This document shows positions 18,606-27,274 of a stretch of DNA of 64,000 nt, piece after piece (position 1 is the first letter of the stretch; every line of letters starts with the position of its first letter). The stretch comes from Liberibacter brunswickensis (GTDB lineage Bacteria; Pseudomonadota; Alphaproteobacteria; Rhizobiales; Rhizobiaceae), in assembly GCF_036858155.1 (NCBI RefSeq), contig NZ_JAAEJX010000004.1, forward strand, positions 1 through 64,000, in the 5' to 3' direction. The position numbers were made by a program, and so were the translations under genes. The notes below the pieces were generated by a model. That model saw only the letters and a program-made list of their open reading frames with translations, was not told the origin of the DNA and ran no database searches.

Positions 18606-18911
18606 CTAATTTTTGAGAGTGATTTTTTCTTTTAATAAATTGAGACGATATTTTAAGTTTTTTCCTGATTTAAAAAAAGGAACCATTTTTTCTTCAACAG
18701 AAACAACTTTTCTGGCAAGTGGAGCTTTCGCTAATCTTGCAGCACGCTTTCTTACAGAAAAAGATCCGAATCCTCGTATTTCTACTCGTCTACCATTTGC
18801 AAGGGCCTTTGTCATCTCTTCCAATAGAGTATTAACTATTTTTTCAACATTACTATGATTAATTTTTGGATTTTTTTTTGAAAGCTTGTCTATTAAGGAA
18901 GACTTGATCAT
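18606..18911 (-). CDS. ihfB: integration host factor beta-like DNA-binding protein
   Basis: This is a small HU/IHF family DNA-bending protein of 101 residues. RRVEIRGFGSFSVRKRAAR (about 42-60) and VPFFKSGKNLKYRLN (about 77-91) are the family's beta-hairpin base and C-terminal helix, and they match IHF-beta best. In the beta arm the canonical GRNPRTG tip reads AKAPLARK: the intercalating proline remains but the flanking Arg-Asn and Thr-Gly are lost, so DNA contacts may differ. It follows sppA (28 bp apart on the minus strand), a pairing kept in rhizobia, and is probably co-transcribed. IHF bends DNA at promoters and in recombination; the partner IhfA is not in this window. Confidence 0.88.
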   Translation of the reverse strand: MIKSSLIDKLSKKNPKINHSNVEKIVNTLLEEMTKALANGRRVEIRGFGSFSVRKRAARLAKAPLARKVVSVEEKMVPFFKSGKNLKYRLNLLKEKITLKN

Positions 18912-18939
18912 AATACTTTCCCTATATTAAATAATACAA

Positions 18940-19839
18940 CTAATTTTGAGGATTCCATATTGATAATAATCCCTGCATGTTTGTTTTTTCGGTAGATGTA
19001 ATAACTTCATCTATTATTCCTGTTAATTTATTTTTAAAATTAAAGAACCAATATTCTTTTGGAGGATTCCAGTCTTTAATTTTTGTCACATTTTTGTCTA
19101 GTCCAAGTTCATACAAGCTGTTCCAGACTTCATCTCTTCCTCCTATTGTATCTACTAATCCTAATTTCTTAGCTCTAGATCCTGTCCAAATACTTCCATC
19201 GGATAAGGTCAACATTTTATCATATGGGATATTACGACTTTTAGAAACAATTTTTACGAACCAATGATAACTGTCACTTACCAAATTTTGAAGTTTTTTT
19301 ATACCTTCTGGATTCGTTTCTGAAAAAGGAGATGGCTCTCCCTTTAATGGAGATGACTTAATTGTTTTGTATGATACCCCCAATTTATCTAACAAATGTT
19401 TAACGTTTGGGAACTGAAGTATTACACCTATAGATCCAATTATTGAGCTATTTGATGCAACTATAGTATTGCTAGCACATGCTATCATATATGCGGCAGA
19501 TGCGGCCATAGAGCGAGCTTCAGCAACTACTGGTTTGTGAAGCTTTACTTTTTGTATGGCATTAAATATTTGCTCACCTGCATATGCTGATCCTCCTGGA
19601 GAAGATAGTGATACTATCAGGGCCTTCACAGAATCGTCTTTGTCAATGTTTGCAATTCGTTCTAATAATTCAGGATTATCATCTATTGTCCCTAGTATTG
19701 AAATCCTTGCTACATGTGGACTTTTATCTTCATAAATATAATTCCAGCAAATGTATGCTAATATTAGCAATATTAACTTTGATATAACACTTCTGGTCTT
19801 AATTTTTTTTATTTTTTCAAGAAACATTTGCATATACAA
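18940..19839 (-). CDS. sppA: signal peptide peptidase SppA, S49 family
   Basis: This membrane-bound serine protease degrades cleaved signal peptides. The 299-residue protein is the short single-repeat form. It has an N-terminal membrane segment (about 18-34), the SSPGGSAYAG motif (79-88), the catalytic Ser114 in EARSMAASAAYMIAC, a Gly-rich IGSIGVILQFP stretch, and the KSSPLKGEPSPF segment that follows the catalytic Lys region in this family. The first ATG (19839) gives MYMQMFLEKIKK; ATGs at 19833 and 19827 are possible alternatives. It leads the sppA-ihfB unit. Confidence 0.93.
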   Translation of the reverse strand: MYMQMFLEKIKKIKTRSVISKLILLILAYICWNYIYEDKSPHVARISILGTIDDNPELLERIANIDKDDSVKALIVSLSSPGGSAYAGEQIFNAIQKVKLHKPVVAEARSMAASAAYMIACASNTIVASNSSIIGSIGVILQFPNVKHLLDKLGVSYKTIKSSPLKGEPSPFSETNPEGIKKLQNLVSDSYHWFVKIVSKSRNIPYDKMLTLSDGSIWTGSRAKKLGLVDTIGGRDEVWNSLYELGLDKNVTKIKDWNPPKEYWFFNFKNKLTGIIDEVITSTEKTNMQGLLSIWNPQN

Positions 19840-20065
19840 AACACCACCTACTACGATTTCCTACTTCATCACTCTAATTACATTCCATATGATAGTAAAT
19901 GAATAATTAATTTTTTTGTTTTTCTGCACAGAATTATTTTGATTAAATTATAAAAAAATATTTATTATTCTGAAATTGTAAACTTTATAATTGTAGTATA
20001 GGTAATAATTATGTAACATCAAAGAGATAACTGCAATTTAATTGGAATGTCTCTCCTTTTATAGT

Positions 20066-20713
20066 ATGGATAATATAAATCAGTTGGATAAAAGAGATAA
20101 AATATTATTGCAAGGAATAAAATATCGTAGTCATGTTAGGTCTATTAGATTATTGAAGTTTTTTTTGCCTTTTATGATGATATTATTGGCATTTTGGTTT
20201 TGTTTTTCTTCTTGGGAACGTATTAGAACTTTTTCTAAACCCTTTATAGATCTATTTGACATGGAACCTATGGTTATGAAAAAATTTATTCTATCTAATT
20301 ATAGTAAGGATAGTATTAGATATTCATTAGTTGCAGAAAGTGCAAAAGCTGGCTTTAACAGTAAAAATATTTTCTTTTTGAAAAATTTTGAATTAATTGT
20401 GCCTACACAATCACCGGATAACTTGATAATTTTTGCGCATTCTGCAGATCTTGATTTACGTCGTAATATTTTGGATATTAATAAACCTTTTAAAATGAAA
20501 TTTAAGGATAGTATTCAATTAGATTTTAAAAGTGCTATTCTAGATATAAATAAAATCTATATAAGTAGTTTACATCCTGTTACAGTTACACACTCGGATT
20601 TTGTTATTTCTGCACAATCTTCTCAAATAGATCAAAGTAGTAAAAGCGCGAAGTTTATAGGGCAAGTGTCGGTAATAATGAACCCTGAAATTTTGCAGGG
20701 GAAAAATAATTAA
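20066..20713 (+). CDS. lptC: LPS export bitopic protein LptC
   Basis: LptC links the inner membrane LptBFG transporter with periplasmic LptA in moving LPS to the outer membrane. The product (about 215 residues from ATG 20066; a TTG at 20042 would add eight) has a basic N-terminus, one membrane segment (IRLLKFFLPFMMILLAFWF) and a periplasmic beta-jellyroll-like domain. Sequence motifs are weak, so the call relies on topology, the KPFKMKFKDSIQLDF-like strands and the lptA-lptB neighbours. Spacing to lptA is about 52 bp. The operon order lptC-lptA-lptB is standard. Confidence 0.87.
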   Translation: MDNINQLDKRDKILLQGIKYRSHVRSIRLLKFFLPFMMILLAFWFCFSSWERIRTFSKPFIDLFDMEPMVMKKFILSNYSKDSIRYSLVAESAKAGFNSKNIFFLKNFELIVPTQSPDNLIIFAHSADLDLRRNILDINKPFKMKFKDSIQLDFKSAILDINKIYISSLHPVTVTHSDFVISAQSSQIDQSSKSAKFIGQVSVIMNPEILQGKNN

Positions 20714-20765
20714 TTCATTGGAAACTATTTTGTTTAGTATTTTTGACTAGTGCTTTTTGAATATT

Positions 20766-21281
20766 ATGTATAAACATTTATTAGTATTTTTATTCGTATT
20801 ATCTAGATTTAATTTGTCTCAAGCATCAGATAATTATGTAACAAGATTTAAAATGTTTGGGAATGAAAAAATTCATATTAAGAGTGATATATTGGATGTT
20901 AGAGATGATGTTCAAAAAGCTTTTTTTTTAGGGAATGTACGATTAAGTCAAGGAGATTTTACCTTGCAAGCTGAAGAAATGACTTTCTATTATCGCAATA
21001 CTGATAATAACAATATTAATAGTGATAAAATTGATCGTATGGATATAGAAAGAAATATTGTTATAAGGTCAGGGTCAATTAAGACTATGGCTAGCAATGG
21101 TTATTTTGATTTTAAAAATAGGGTTTTGGTATTGGGTAAAGGCAGTGGGGAAAAAGTAATATTAGAAGAGAATATAAATACATTTTTTGGATGTAAGTTG
21201 ATTGTTAATTTAGATACGAATGTTGCTAATTTACAAGGATGCGGATCTGATCAGGTGAGATCTATAATTCATTATAATTAG
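20766..21281 (+). CDS. lptA: LPS transport periplasmic protein LptA
   Basis: LptA is the periplasmic bridge that carries LPS from LptC to LptD. The product has a cleavable signal peptide (MYKHLLVFLFVLSRFNLSQA) and an OstA-type beta-strand domain, with IKSDILDVRDDVQKAFFLGNVRLSQGDF and QAEEMTFYY as the recognisable repeats. Length is about 171 residues from ATG 20766; TTG 20757 is an alternative start, and no strong ribosome site is seen for either. A Cys pair near the C-terminus (FFGCK and LQGCGS) is unusual but not diagnostic. It lies 40 bp before lptB. Confidence 0.88.
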   Translation: MYKHLLVFLFVLSRFNLSQASDNYVTRFKMFGNEKIHIKSDILDVRDDVQKAFFLGNVRLSQGDFTLQAEEMTFYYRNTDNNNINSDKIDRMDIERNIVIRSGSIKTMASNGYFDFKNRVLVLGKGSGEKVILEENINTFFGCKLIVNLDTNVANLQGCGSDQVRSIIHYN

Positions 21282-21321
21282 AAAGATATAGCAACTATTA
21301 GGAAGTTCCTAAGGATTTAAG

Positions 21322-22077
21322 ATGATGCAGTGTAAGCATAGTAATGTTTTGCAAGAAAGTTGTTTGTCTGCACGTTCTTTAACTAAAAAGTATAATTCAT
21401 CATATGTAGTTAAGAATATAGGATTAGATGTTAACCCTGGTGAAATTGTTGGATTGCTTGGTCCTAATGGAGCTGGTAAAACAACCCTTTTCTATATGAT
21501 AACAGGTTTAATTGCAGTAGATAATGGTTTTATTAAAATTGATGGACATGATGTAACTAAAATGCCTATGTATAGGCGTGCCCGTTTTGGAATTAGTTAT
21601 TTGCCACAAGAAGCTTCAATTTTTCGAGGATTAACCGTTGAAGAAAATATTCTTGCAGTTTTGGAGCTGTACGAAAAAGATAAGAATAAGCGTCGTGAAA
21701 GATTAGATTGTCTTTTGAAAGAGTTTAATATTGTAAAATTGCGCTACGTATTAGCGCCATTATTATCTGGAGGACAAAGAAGGCGTGTGGAAATAGCTCG
21801 CTCTCTTGTTAGTTGTCCTTCTTACATATTGCTTGATGAGCCATTTTCTGGAGTAGATCCTGTTGCTATTTTTGATATACAGGTTCTAATTAGAGATTTA
21901 GCTTCTCGTGGAATTGGTGTCTTGATAACAGATCATAATGTATATGAAACATTGAAATTAATTGATCGTGCCTATATAATTCATGCGGGAGAGGTCCTCG
22001 CTAATGGAACAGTAAAAGATATTGTTGATAATAAAGATGTAAGAAGCCTATATCTAGGTAACAAGTTTGAATTCTAA
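21322..22077 (+). CDS. lptB: LPS export ABC transporter ATPase LptB
   Basis: LptB is the cytoplasmic ATPase that powers LPS extraction by LptFG. The 251-residue protein has Walker A (GPNGAGKTT, 47-55), signature LSGGQRRRVEIARSL, Walker B with LLDEPFSGVDP, and the switch His in ITDHNV. AAGGAT lies about 5 bp before the ATG pair; the second ATG (21325) is also possible. In most proteobacteria rpoN and ribosome hibernation genes follow lptB; here a 520-bp spacer with a terminator-like hairpin follows instead, so that part of the usual neighbourhood has been lost. Confidence 0.96.
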   Translation: MMQCKHSNVLQESCLSARSLTKKYNSSYVVKNIGLDVNPGEIVGLLGPNGAGKTTLFYMITGLIAVDNGFIKIDGHDVTKMPMYRRARFGISYLPQEASIFRGLTVEENILAVLELYEKDKNKRRERLDCLLKEFNIVKLRYVLAPLLSGGQRRRVEIARSLVSCPSYILLDEPFSGVDPVAIFDIQVLIRDLASRGIGVLITDHNVYETLKLIDRAYIIHAGEVLANGTVKDIVDNKDVRSLYLGNKFEF

Positions 22078-22597
22078 GAATAATTAATGGTGTTTTTATT
22101 TTTAAATTTATTTTTTTTGAATCACAAAATTAAAAACAAATTAGATAGAATATTCACTGAAAAATAATTATTTGTCGATTACTAAAATAAGGACACCTTG
22201 TAGGTGTCCTTATGCGCAATAAAAATATATTATGAAAATTTTTTATAAAAATTGTTTATGAAACTTTATAATAGATAATTCCTAGTATAATATCCGTAAG
22301 GAAAGTAATAAAAATACACTGGTTTTATAATAAACCTTTATAGTAGACTTATACAACGATCTCTTTATAATAGTTACTGCATTCCTTAAAAAAAATACAA
22401 ACTGTAAAAATTCTAAATGCCATCAAATTTATCAAAAAACAATATAGGGTTTTCCTTGGACCTATTAAAAATTCAATAAAAATAAAAAAAAACAATACTA
22501 TAATCTAATACATAAATAATGTAAAAAAGAGAAGCGATATTAATGAATAATAGTAATGCATAAATTGCATTATTCTCAAGAAATGGATGTTGTTTTA
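22078..22597. other. 520-bp convergent spacer
   Basis: This AT-rich spacer separates the lptB stop from the 3' end of the uracil-DNA glycosylase-like gene. Apart from the hairpin at 22187-22213 I see no gene, RNA or repeat. rpoN, which usually sits here in related genomes, is not present even as a recognisable remnant. Confidence 0.5.
22187..22213. terminator. strong 12-bp hairpin between convergent lptB and UDG genes
   Basis: A perfect inverted repeat (22187-22198 with 22202-22213, core AAGGACACCT) encloses a 3-base TGT loop. On the minus strand it is followed by TTTAG. It lies between two convergent genes and is probably a terminator serving one or both strands; no long T-run follows on the plus strand. 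Confidence 0.65.
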
Positions 22598-23410
22598 CTA
22601 TATTTTTTTTAATGCTTTCTTGAGAGCTATCAAAACATGCCAAGTATTTTTTTTAATAAGGGGATATTTAATAAGTTCTTGAGGATGTACTGTAGATAAC
22701 GTTGGAATAGTACGGTCTTTAACACTAATATTATGCCATTTTCCAAGATTTTGATAAGTGTTTGTATAGTTATTATTGAAGAAAAAGTTTTTTGTTTTGC
22801 TTCCAATAAAAAAGATAATTTTAGGTGAGATAAGTTCAATTTGTTTTATTATTAGAGGGCGGCATATTTCTATTTCTATATCGGAAAGATTTCTATTTCC
22901 TGTAGGATACCATGGGGAAATCATAGACATATATGTTTGTGATCTTACAAGATCTATAGACTTGAGCATTTTATCTAACATATTTCCTGTCTTGCCGGAA
23001 AAAGGTTCGCCACTTATGTTATCGCTATCGCTAGGTGTATATCCTATAATCATTAGGTCTTTACCTTCTTTTTGTTTAATAGCACATATAGTGGAAATAG
23101 ACGTACTGCAGAGATTATATTCATGAAAAGAGCAAAGGAGTGATTTTAATTCATGCAAGGAACAAGCTTTGTTAGCAATTGAATAAGCTTTTTGTACTAG
23201 TATATTTTCTTTATGAGAAATATTTTTTTCCGGCTTTATCTGGTAGTTAACAGGATTTTCCCCACTTTGTAAGTCAGATATATCTTTTTTAATTTCATCA
23301 AAAACCCAATAGACTCCGGAATCTGCATAAAATAGTGCAGTTGTTAATAGTTGTTCTTTTGATAATATTCTCGTAGAATTTATGTGGTTATTTTTCGAAA
23401 GTTTTTTCAT
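22598..23410 (-). CDS. uracil-DNA glycosylase, family 4-like
   Basis: The enzyme removes uracil from DNA to start base excision repair. The 270-residue protein has the family 4 layout: a variable N-terminus of about 110 residues, the glycosylase loop (GYTPSDSDNISGEPFSGKTGNMLD, where families usually show G-E-x-P-G), a middle segment with SMISPWYPTGNR, and the C-terminal STVHPQELI leucine-loop-like motif. Cysteines that could ligate a 4Fe-4S cluster occur (YNLC, EICRPLI), but the set is not clearly complete. GY-TPS in place of the usual GEAPG is a divergence in motif A. An ATG start at 23410 is preferred. It is transcribed alone. Confidence 0.82.
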   Translation of the reverse strand: MKKLSKNNHINSTRILSKEQLLTTALFYADSGVYWVFDEIKKDISDLQSGENPVNYQIKPEKNISHKENILVQKAYSIANKACSLHELKSLLCSFHEYNLCSTSISTICAIKQKEGKDLMIIGYTPSDSDNISGEPFSGKTGNMLDKMLKSIDLVRSQTYMSMISPWYPTGNRNLSDIEIEICRPLIIKQIELISPKIIFFIGSKTKNFFFNNNYTNTYQNLGKWHNISVKDRTIPTLSTVHPQELIKYPLIKKNTWHVLIALKKALKKI

Positions 23411-23538
23411 GTTAGAAAGAGTCTTTTATATTAAAATCTAATTTTAATGCAGTGAAAAACAATTCTTATTTCTATTTTAGGGATATTTATTTGTCGTATA
23501 AGATTTTTCTTTTATAGTTGATCATACTATAAATTAGT

Positions 23539-24786
23539 TTATTCTTTATCAAATTGTAATAATTGTTCTTTGTTATCTGAGCGGATTAATGTGGGAAGTC
23601 CCATTTTTTGAAGAATGCTAAGAAAAGGTTTGGGAGGAAGTTCTTCAATATTTACCATGTTCCCAACATCCCAAATTCCTTGTGCTATTAAAATAGCTGC
23701 AGCTACGGGAGGTGTCCCGGCGGTATAAGATATTGCTTGGCTATTTACTTCTTGGTATGCATTTTGATGGTCACATATATTGTACAAGAATATTTCTCTT
23801 TTTTCCCCGTGATATTTTCCATTTATTAAGCATCCTATACAGGTCTTCCCATGATAGTTAGAAGCTAATGAAGAAGGATCTGGTAATACAGATTTTACTA
23901 TTTTTAAAGGTGCTACTTCTATGTTTTCTGCGGTTTTTATTGGTTGTTCTGATAGAAGTCCTAGATTTTTTAATATTGTGAATACATTAATGTAATGATC
24001 GCTGAATCCCATCCAAAATCTTATATTGGCACCTTTTATGTTTTTATATAAAGAATGTATTTCATCGTGTCCACTTAAATAAACTTTCTGTTTTCCAACA
24101 GCAGGGAGTTCATATGTTTTGCTTATTTCAAACATTTTGTTAGTACACCATTGGTTTTTTTGCCAACTGTAAACTACTCCTGTAAATTCTCGTAAATTGA
24201 TTTCTGCATTAAAATTTGTTGCAAAATATTTATCATGCTTTCCAGCATTAACGTCTATTATATCAATATCTGTTATTTCTTCGAAATATTCATCTTTTGA
24301 TAAACGTACAAAAGCATTAACTACTCCTGGATCAAATCCTGCTCCTAAAATCGCAGTAATTGATTTTGCATTACATTCATCAAGCATATTCCATTCATAA
24401 TTATTGTACCAAGGAGGGGTTTCACATATTTTAAGGGGATCTTCGTGAATTGCAGTGTCAATATATGCCACATTTGAGTCAATACAGGCTCGTAAAACTG
24501 ACATATTAAGAAAAGATGAGCCAACATTAATTACTATTTGAGAATTTGTTTTCTTAATTAATTCTATTGTTGATTCAATATTTAGAGCATTTATCTGGTG
24601 TACTTTAATGTTACCAGGAACTTTCATTGATTTTTTTTTGTGGATGCTATCAGCTATTTGTAAGCACTTTTGCAGTGTGCGTGATGCTATATTAATCTCT
24701 CCGAGAATATCATTATTTTGAGCACATTTATGAGCTACGACGTGAGCAACGCCTCCAGCTCCAATAATTAAAACATTTTTTTTCAT
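23539..24786 (-). CDS. carboxynorspermidine/carboxyspermidine dehydrogenase (saccharopine dehydrogenase family)
   Basis: The enzyme reductively condenses aspartate semialdehyde with a diamine to form carboxy(nor)spermidine. The 415-residue protein opens with a Rossmann motif (VLIIGAGGVAHVVAHKC, residues 4-20) and follows the saccharopine dehydrogenase fold, with ILGAGFDPGVVNAF and a C-terminal SYTAGTPPVAAAILIAQG block that are typical of the polyamine branch, not lysine breakdown. The decisive evidence is its pairing with the decarboxylase gene just upstream on the same strand (56 bp apart): together they form the alternative spermidine route known from Vibrio and Agrobacterium. An older family label would be LYS9-like. 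Confidence 0.88.
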   Translation of the reverse strand: MKKNVLIIGAGGVAHVVAHKCAQNNDILGEINIASRTLQKCLQIADSIHKKKSMKVPGNIKVHQINALNIESTIELIKKTNSQIVINVGSSFLNMSVLRACIDSNVAYIDTAIHEDPLKICETPPWYNNYEWNMLDECNAKSITAILGAGFDPGVVNAFVRLSKDEYFEEITDIDIIDVNAGKHDKYFATNFNAEINLREFTGVVYSWQKNQWCTNKMFEISKTYELPAVGKQKVYLSGHDEIHSLYKNIKGANIRFWMGFSDHYINVFTILKNLGLLSEQPIKTAENIEVAPLKIVKSVLPDPSSLASNYHGKTCIGCLINGKYHGEKREIFLYNICDHQNAYQEVNSQAISYTAGTPPVAAAILIAQGIWDVGNMVNIEELPPKPFLSILQKMGLPTLIRSDNKEQLLQFDKE

Positions 24787-24842
24787 AATTTTAGGGGATC
24801 TCTGCTATTAAATTTTTTTAAATCGATATAATTTGCTATTTT

Positions 24843-25946
24843 TTAGGAAAGATTTTTATAATAATCATCGTATGAAAATTCACGTATAGTTATTATCTTG
24901 CCATCTAAATCTTTTATTGCAATCGTCGGCATGTTTATTCCATTAAACCAATTTTTCCTGTTTATGTTATATCCTGCGATATCTTCGAATGATATTTTAT
25001 CTCCAATTTGAAGGGGTCTTTCAAAGTTGAACTCGCCAAATATGTCTCCTGCAAGGCAAGATCTTCCGCATACCATAGCAGTGTAAGGGCCAGTGTTTGG
25101 ATATATAGTCGCTGATTCTTGGTAAAGTAAGTAATCAGGAGCATGAGCCTCTACAGAGGAATCAACAATTACTAGGTTCTTAATGTTTTCTAATACATCA
25201 AGAACGGTGGTTTCTAATGTTGTAGTATTGGTCACAATAGCTTCCCCAGGTTCTAAATAAAGTTGTACAGAATATCTTTCTGAAAATTCTTTAAGAAGTT
25301 GGCAAAAGTCTTCTATGGGGTAATTTTTCTCTGTAAAATGAATTCCTCCTCCTAGGCTAATCCATTCTACTTGATTAATTAAATGACCAAATTCTTGTTC
25401 AATATTTTTTAGCATTGTGCTTAAACAAGGAAAAGATTTATTTTCACAATTATTATGGAACATTAGTCCGTTAATATTTTTTATCTCAGGTTCTATTTTG
25501 TATCTGCATCTTTCTCCTAAACGACTAAAAGGGCGATTGGGATCAGCAAGAATAAATTTAGAATAGGATATGGATGGATTCACGCGTAGTCCTATATTTT
25601 TTTTAAATTTAGATGCCTTTTCTTTAAATTTATTCAACTGAGAAATAGTATTAAAAATTATTGTGTCGCAATTAGAGAGAACGTCATCAATTTCACAATC
25701 TTTATATGCAACATTATATGCATGTGTTTCGCCGCCGAATTTTTCACTTCCTAGCAGGACTTCATGGAGTGATGAAGAGGTTGTCCCGTCTATATATTGA
25801 TTCAATATGTCAAATATTCCCCATGTAGCAAAGCATTTGAGAGCTAAAAGTACTTTTGCTCCAGATTTTTTACGAATTAGTGAAACTACTTCTAGGTTAT
25901 TTAAAAGTTTTTGTTTATCAATTAAATAGTAAGGCGTTTTAATCAT
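24843..25946 (-). CDS. nspC: carboxynorspermidine decarboxylase
   Basis: This PLP-dependent alanine-racemase-fold decarboxylase makes spermidine or norspermidine from the carboxylated precursor. The 367-residue protein has the PLP lysine Lys37 (LLALKCFATW), SLGGGIHF, the LEPGEAIV glycine-rich phosphate site, and the C-terminal CGRSCLAGDIFGE motif with the active-site Cys and Asp. ATG 25946 gives MIKTPYYLID, typical of the family N-terminus. It is the first gene of a two-gene unit with the dehydrogenase. No ornithine decarboxylase or classic SAM-dependent spermidine synthase is present in this window, so putrescine supply cannot be judged. Confidence 0.93.
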   Translation of the reverse strand: MIKTPYYLIDKQKLLNNLEVVSLIRKKSGAKVLLALKCFATWGIFDILNQYIDGTTSSSLHEVLLGSEKFGGETHAYNVAYKDCEIDDVLSNCDTIIFNTISQLNKFKEKASKFKKNIGLRVNPSISYSKFILADPNRPFSRLGERCRYKIEPEIKNINGLMFHNNCENKSFPCLSTMLKNIEQEFGHLINQVEWISLGGGIHFTEKNYPIEDFCQLLKEFSERYSVQLYLEPGEAIVTNTTTLETTVLDVLENIKNLVIVDSSVEAHAPDYLLYQESATIYPNTGPYTAMVCGRSCLAGDIFGEFNFERPLQIGDKISFEDIAGYNINRKNWFNGINMPTIAIKDLDGKIITIREFSYDDYYKNLS

Positions 25947-26300
25947 GAGGATTTAAAGATCTTTCGTAAAATCGAATTTTATCTATTTTGATTTTCTAGA
26001 TCAATAGATTAAAGATTGTGACAGGTTAATAATACATCATGTTTTATTATACTAACAGCATATATTATTATGTTGGTGGTTTTAAGATTGCGTTTAAATC
26101 ATTGAAAAATTTAGACCACAATATCCTGACTTTGTATACAATAGCGTTTTTGATTTTTCTAGTCCTTGTATTTTGATGAGAGATGTGTCTATCATGTTTT
26201 CCTATGATAAAAATCTTAAAAATTATTATACTAGTCTTTAAGGTGATAGTAGTATAAATGTGTTTGTATCAAGTGTATGCATGCACGAGTGGTGATATTT
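25947..26300. other. divergent spacer between nspC and the Lon-domain gene
   Basis: About 350 bp separate two divergently transcribed units, so both promoters must lie here. I see no gene or strong inverted repeat. Confidence 0.45.
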
Positions 26301-26966
26301 ATGAAAATTGGTAATAAAATATACAAAAATCGTGAAGACTTGCCATGTTTGGTTCCGATTTTTCCTCTTTCAGGCATGTTGTTGTTGCCAGGAAGTCGTT
26401 TGTCTTTTAGCGTTTTTGAACTTTCACATGTTGCTATGTTTGATTCCGTATTATCTGGTGATAGATTAATAGGATTAGTTCAACCAGCGATAAGTGGTTT
26501 TCTTACAAATAGTGACAGTCGGTTATCTCAAATCGGTTGTATTGGTCGTCTTACGTCTTTTGTTGAAACAGATGAAGGCAATTATATTATGACTGTAACA
26601 GGAGTTTGTAGATTTAGACTGTTAGAAGAATCCTATAAATTAAATTCTTGGAGTTGTTTTTATATTGCTCCATTTTTATCAGATCTTGTTGGTCATGATA
26701 ACTATGGTGTTGACAGGACTGCTTTATTGGAAGTATTTCGCAATTATTTGACTGCGAATAACTTGGAGGCTGATTGGGAAAGTATTGAGGGTGCGAGTAA
26801 TGAGGTGTTGGTAAATTCACTTGCTATGCTTTCTCCTTTTAGTGAAGAAGAAAAACAAGCGTTATTAGAAGCTCCTGATTTTAGAGCTCGCGTACAGATT
26901 TTGGTTTCAATTATGAAGATTGTACTTACAAGCAATTATTCTAATTGTAGAAATAGAATTCAATAG
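26301..26966 (+). CDS. Lon N-terminal substrate-binding domain protein
   Basis: This is a stand-alone LON domain (about 221 residues from ATG 26301; ATG 26277 would add eight). It has no AAA+ or protease domain. Recognisable blocks are VPIFPLSGMLLLPGSRLSF near the N-terminus, GCIGRLTSFVETDEGNYIMTVTGVCRFRL in the middle, and a helical C-terminal part with SLAMLSPFSEEEKQALLEAPD. These proteins may bind misfolded or specific substrates, but their role is not established. It is followed after 14 bp by a Trm112-like gene, the usual alphaproteobacterial pair; the thioredoxin gene that often precedes them is not here. Confidence 0.9.
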   Translation: MKIGNKIYKNREDLPCLVPIFPLSGMLLLPGSRLSFSVFELSHVAMFDSVLSGDRLIGLVQPAISGFLTNSDSRLSQIGCIGRLTSFVETDEGNYIMTVTGVCRFRLLEESYKLNSWSCFYIAPFLSDLVGHDNYGVDRTALLEVFRNYLTANNLEADWESIEGASNEVLVNSLAMLSPFSEEEKQALLEAPDFRARVQILVSIMKIVLTSNYSNCRNRIQ

Positions 26967-26980
26967 ATGATTTGTTAGCA

Positions 26981-27181
26981 ATGAACGAAAGTACTCTCAA
27001 TATAGATATAGATCCACGATTGCTTGAAGTTTTAGTTTGTCCATTAACTAAAGGTAGTCTTGTGCTAATTTCTGAAGGTAGAGAGTTATTTTCAAAAGAA
27101 GCATCTATTGCATATCCAATAAGATCTGGTGTTCCTATTATGATTGTTTCAGAAGCTCGTCAAGTGGATTCCAAGTTCTAG
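26981..27181 (+). CDS. Trm112-like / YcaR (UPF0434) protein
   Basis: The 66-residue product (ATG 26981; an alternative TTG lies nine bases upstream) matches the small Trm112-like family: DPRLLEVLVCPLTKGSL, then YPIRSGVPIMIVSEAR. Full zinc-binding members have four Cys; here only one Cys remains, as in other alphaproteobacterial members. Eukaryotic Trm112 activates methyltransferases; in bacteria the role is unclear. It is translationally close to the upstream LON-domain gene and probably co-transcribed. Confidence 0.88.
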   Translation: MNESTLNIDIDPRLLEVLVCPLTKGSLVLISEGRELFSKEASIAYPIRSGVPIMIVSEARQVDSKF

Positions 27182-27274
27182 AAAGAAAATGTACTAAATA
27201 TTTACTTTTTACCAGAACAATCATTTGTAAATAATAGTTTTAAAGTGGAAGATTGCAAAATAATATTTTTAATT

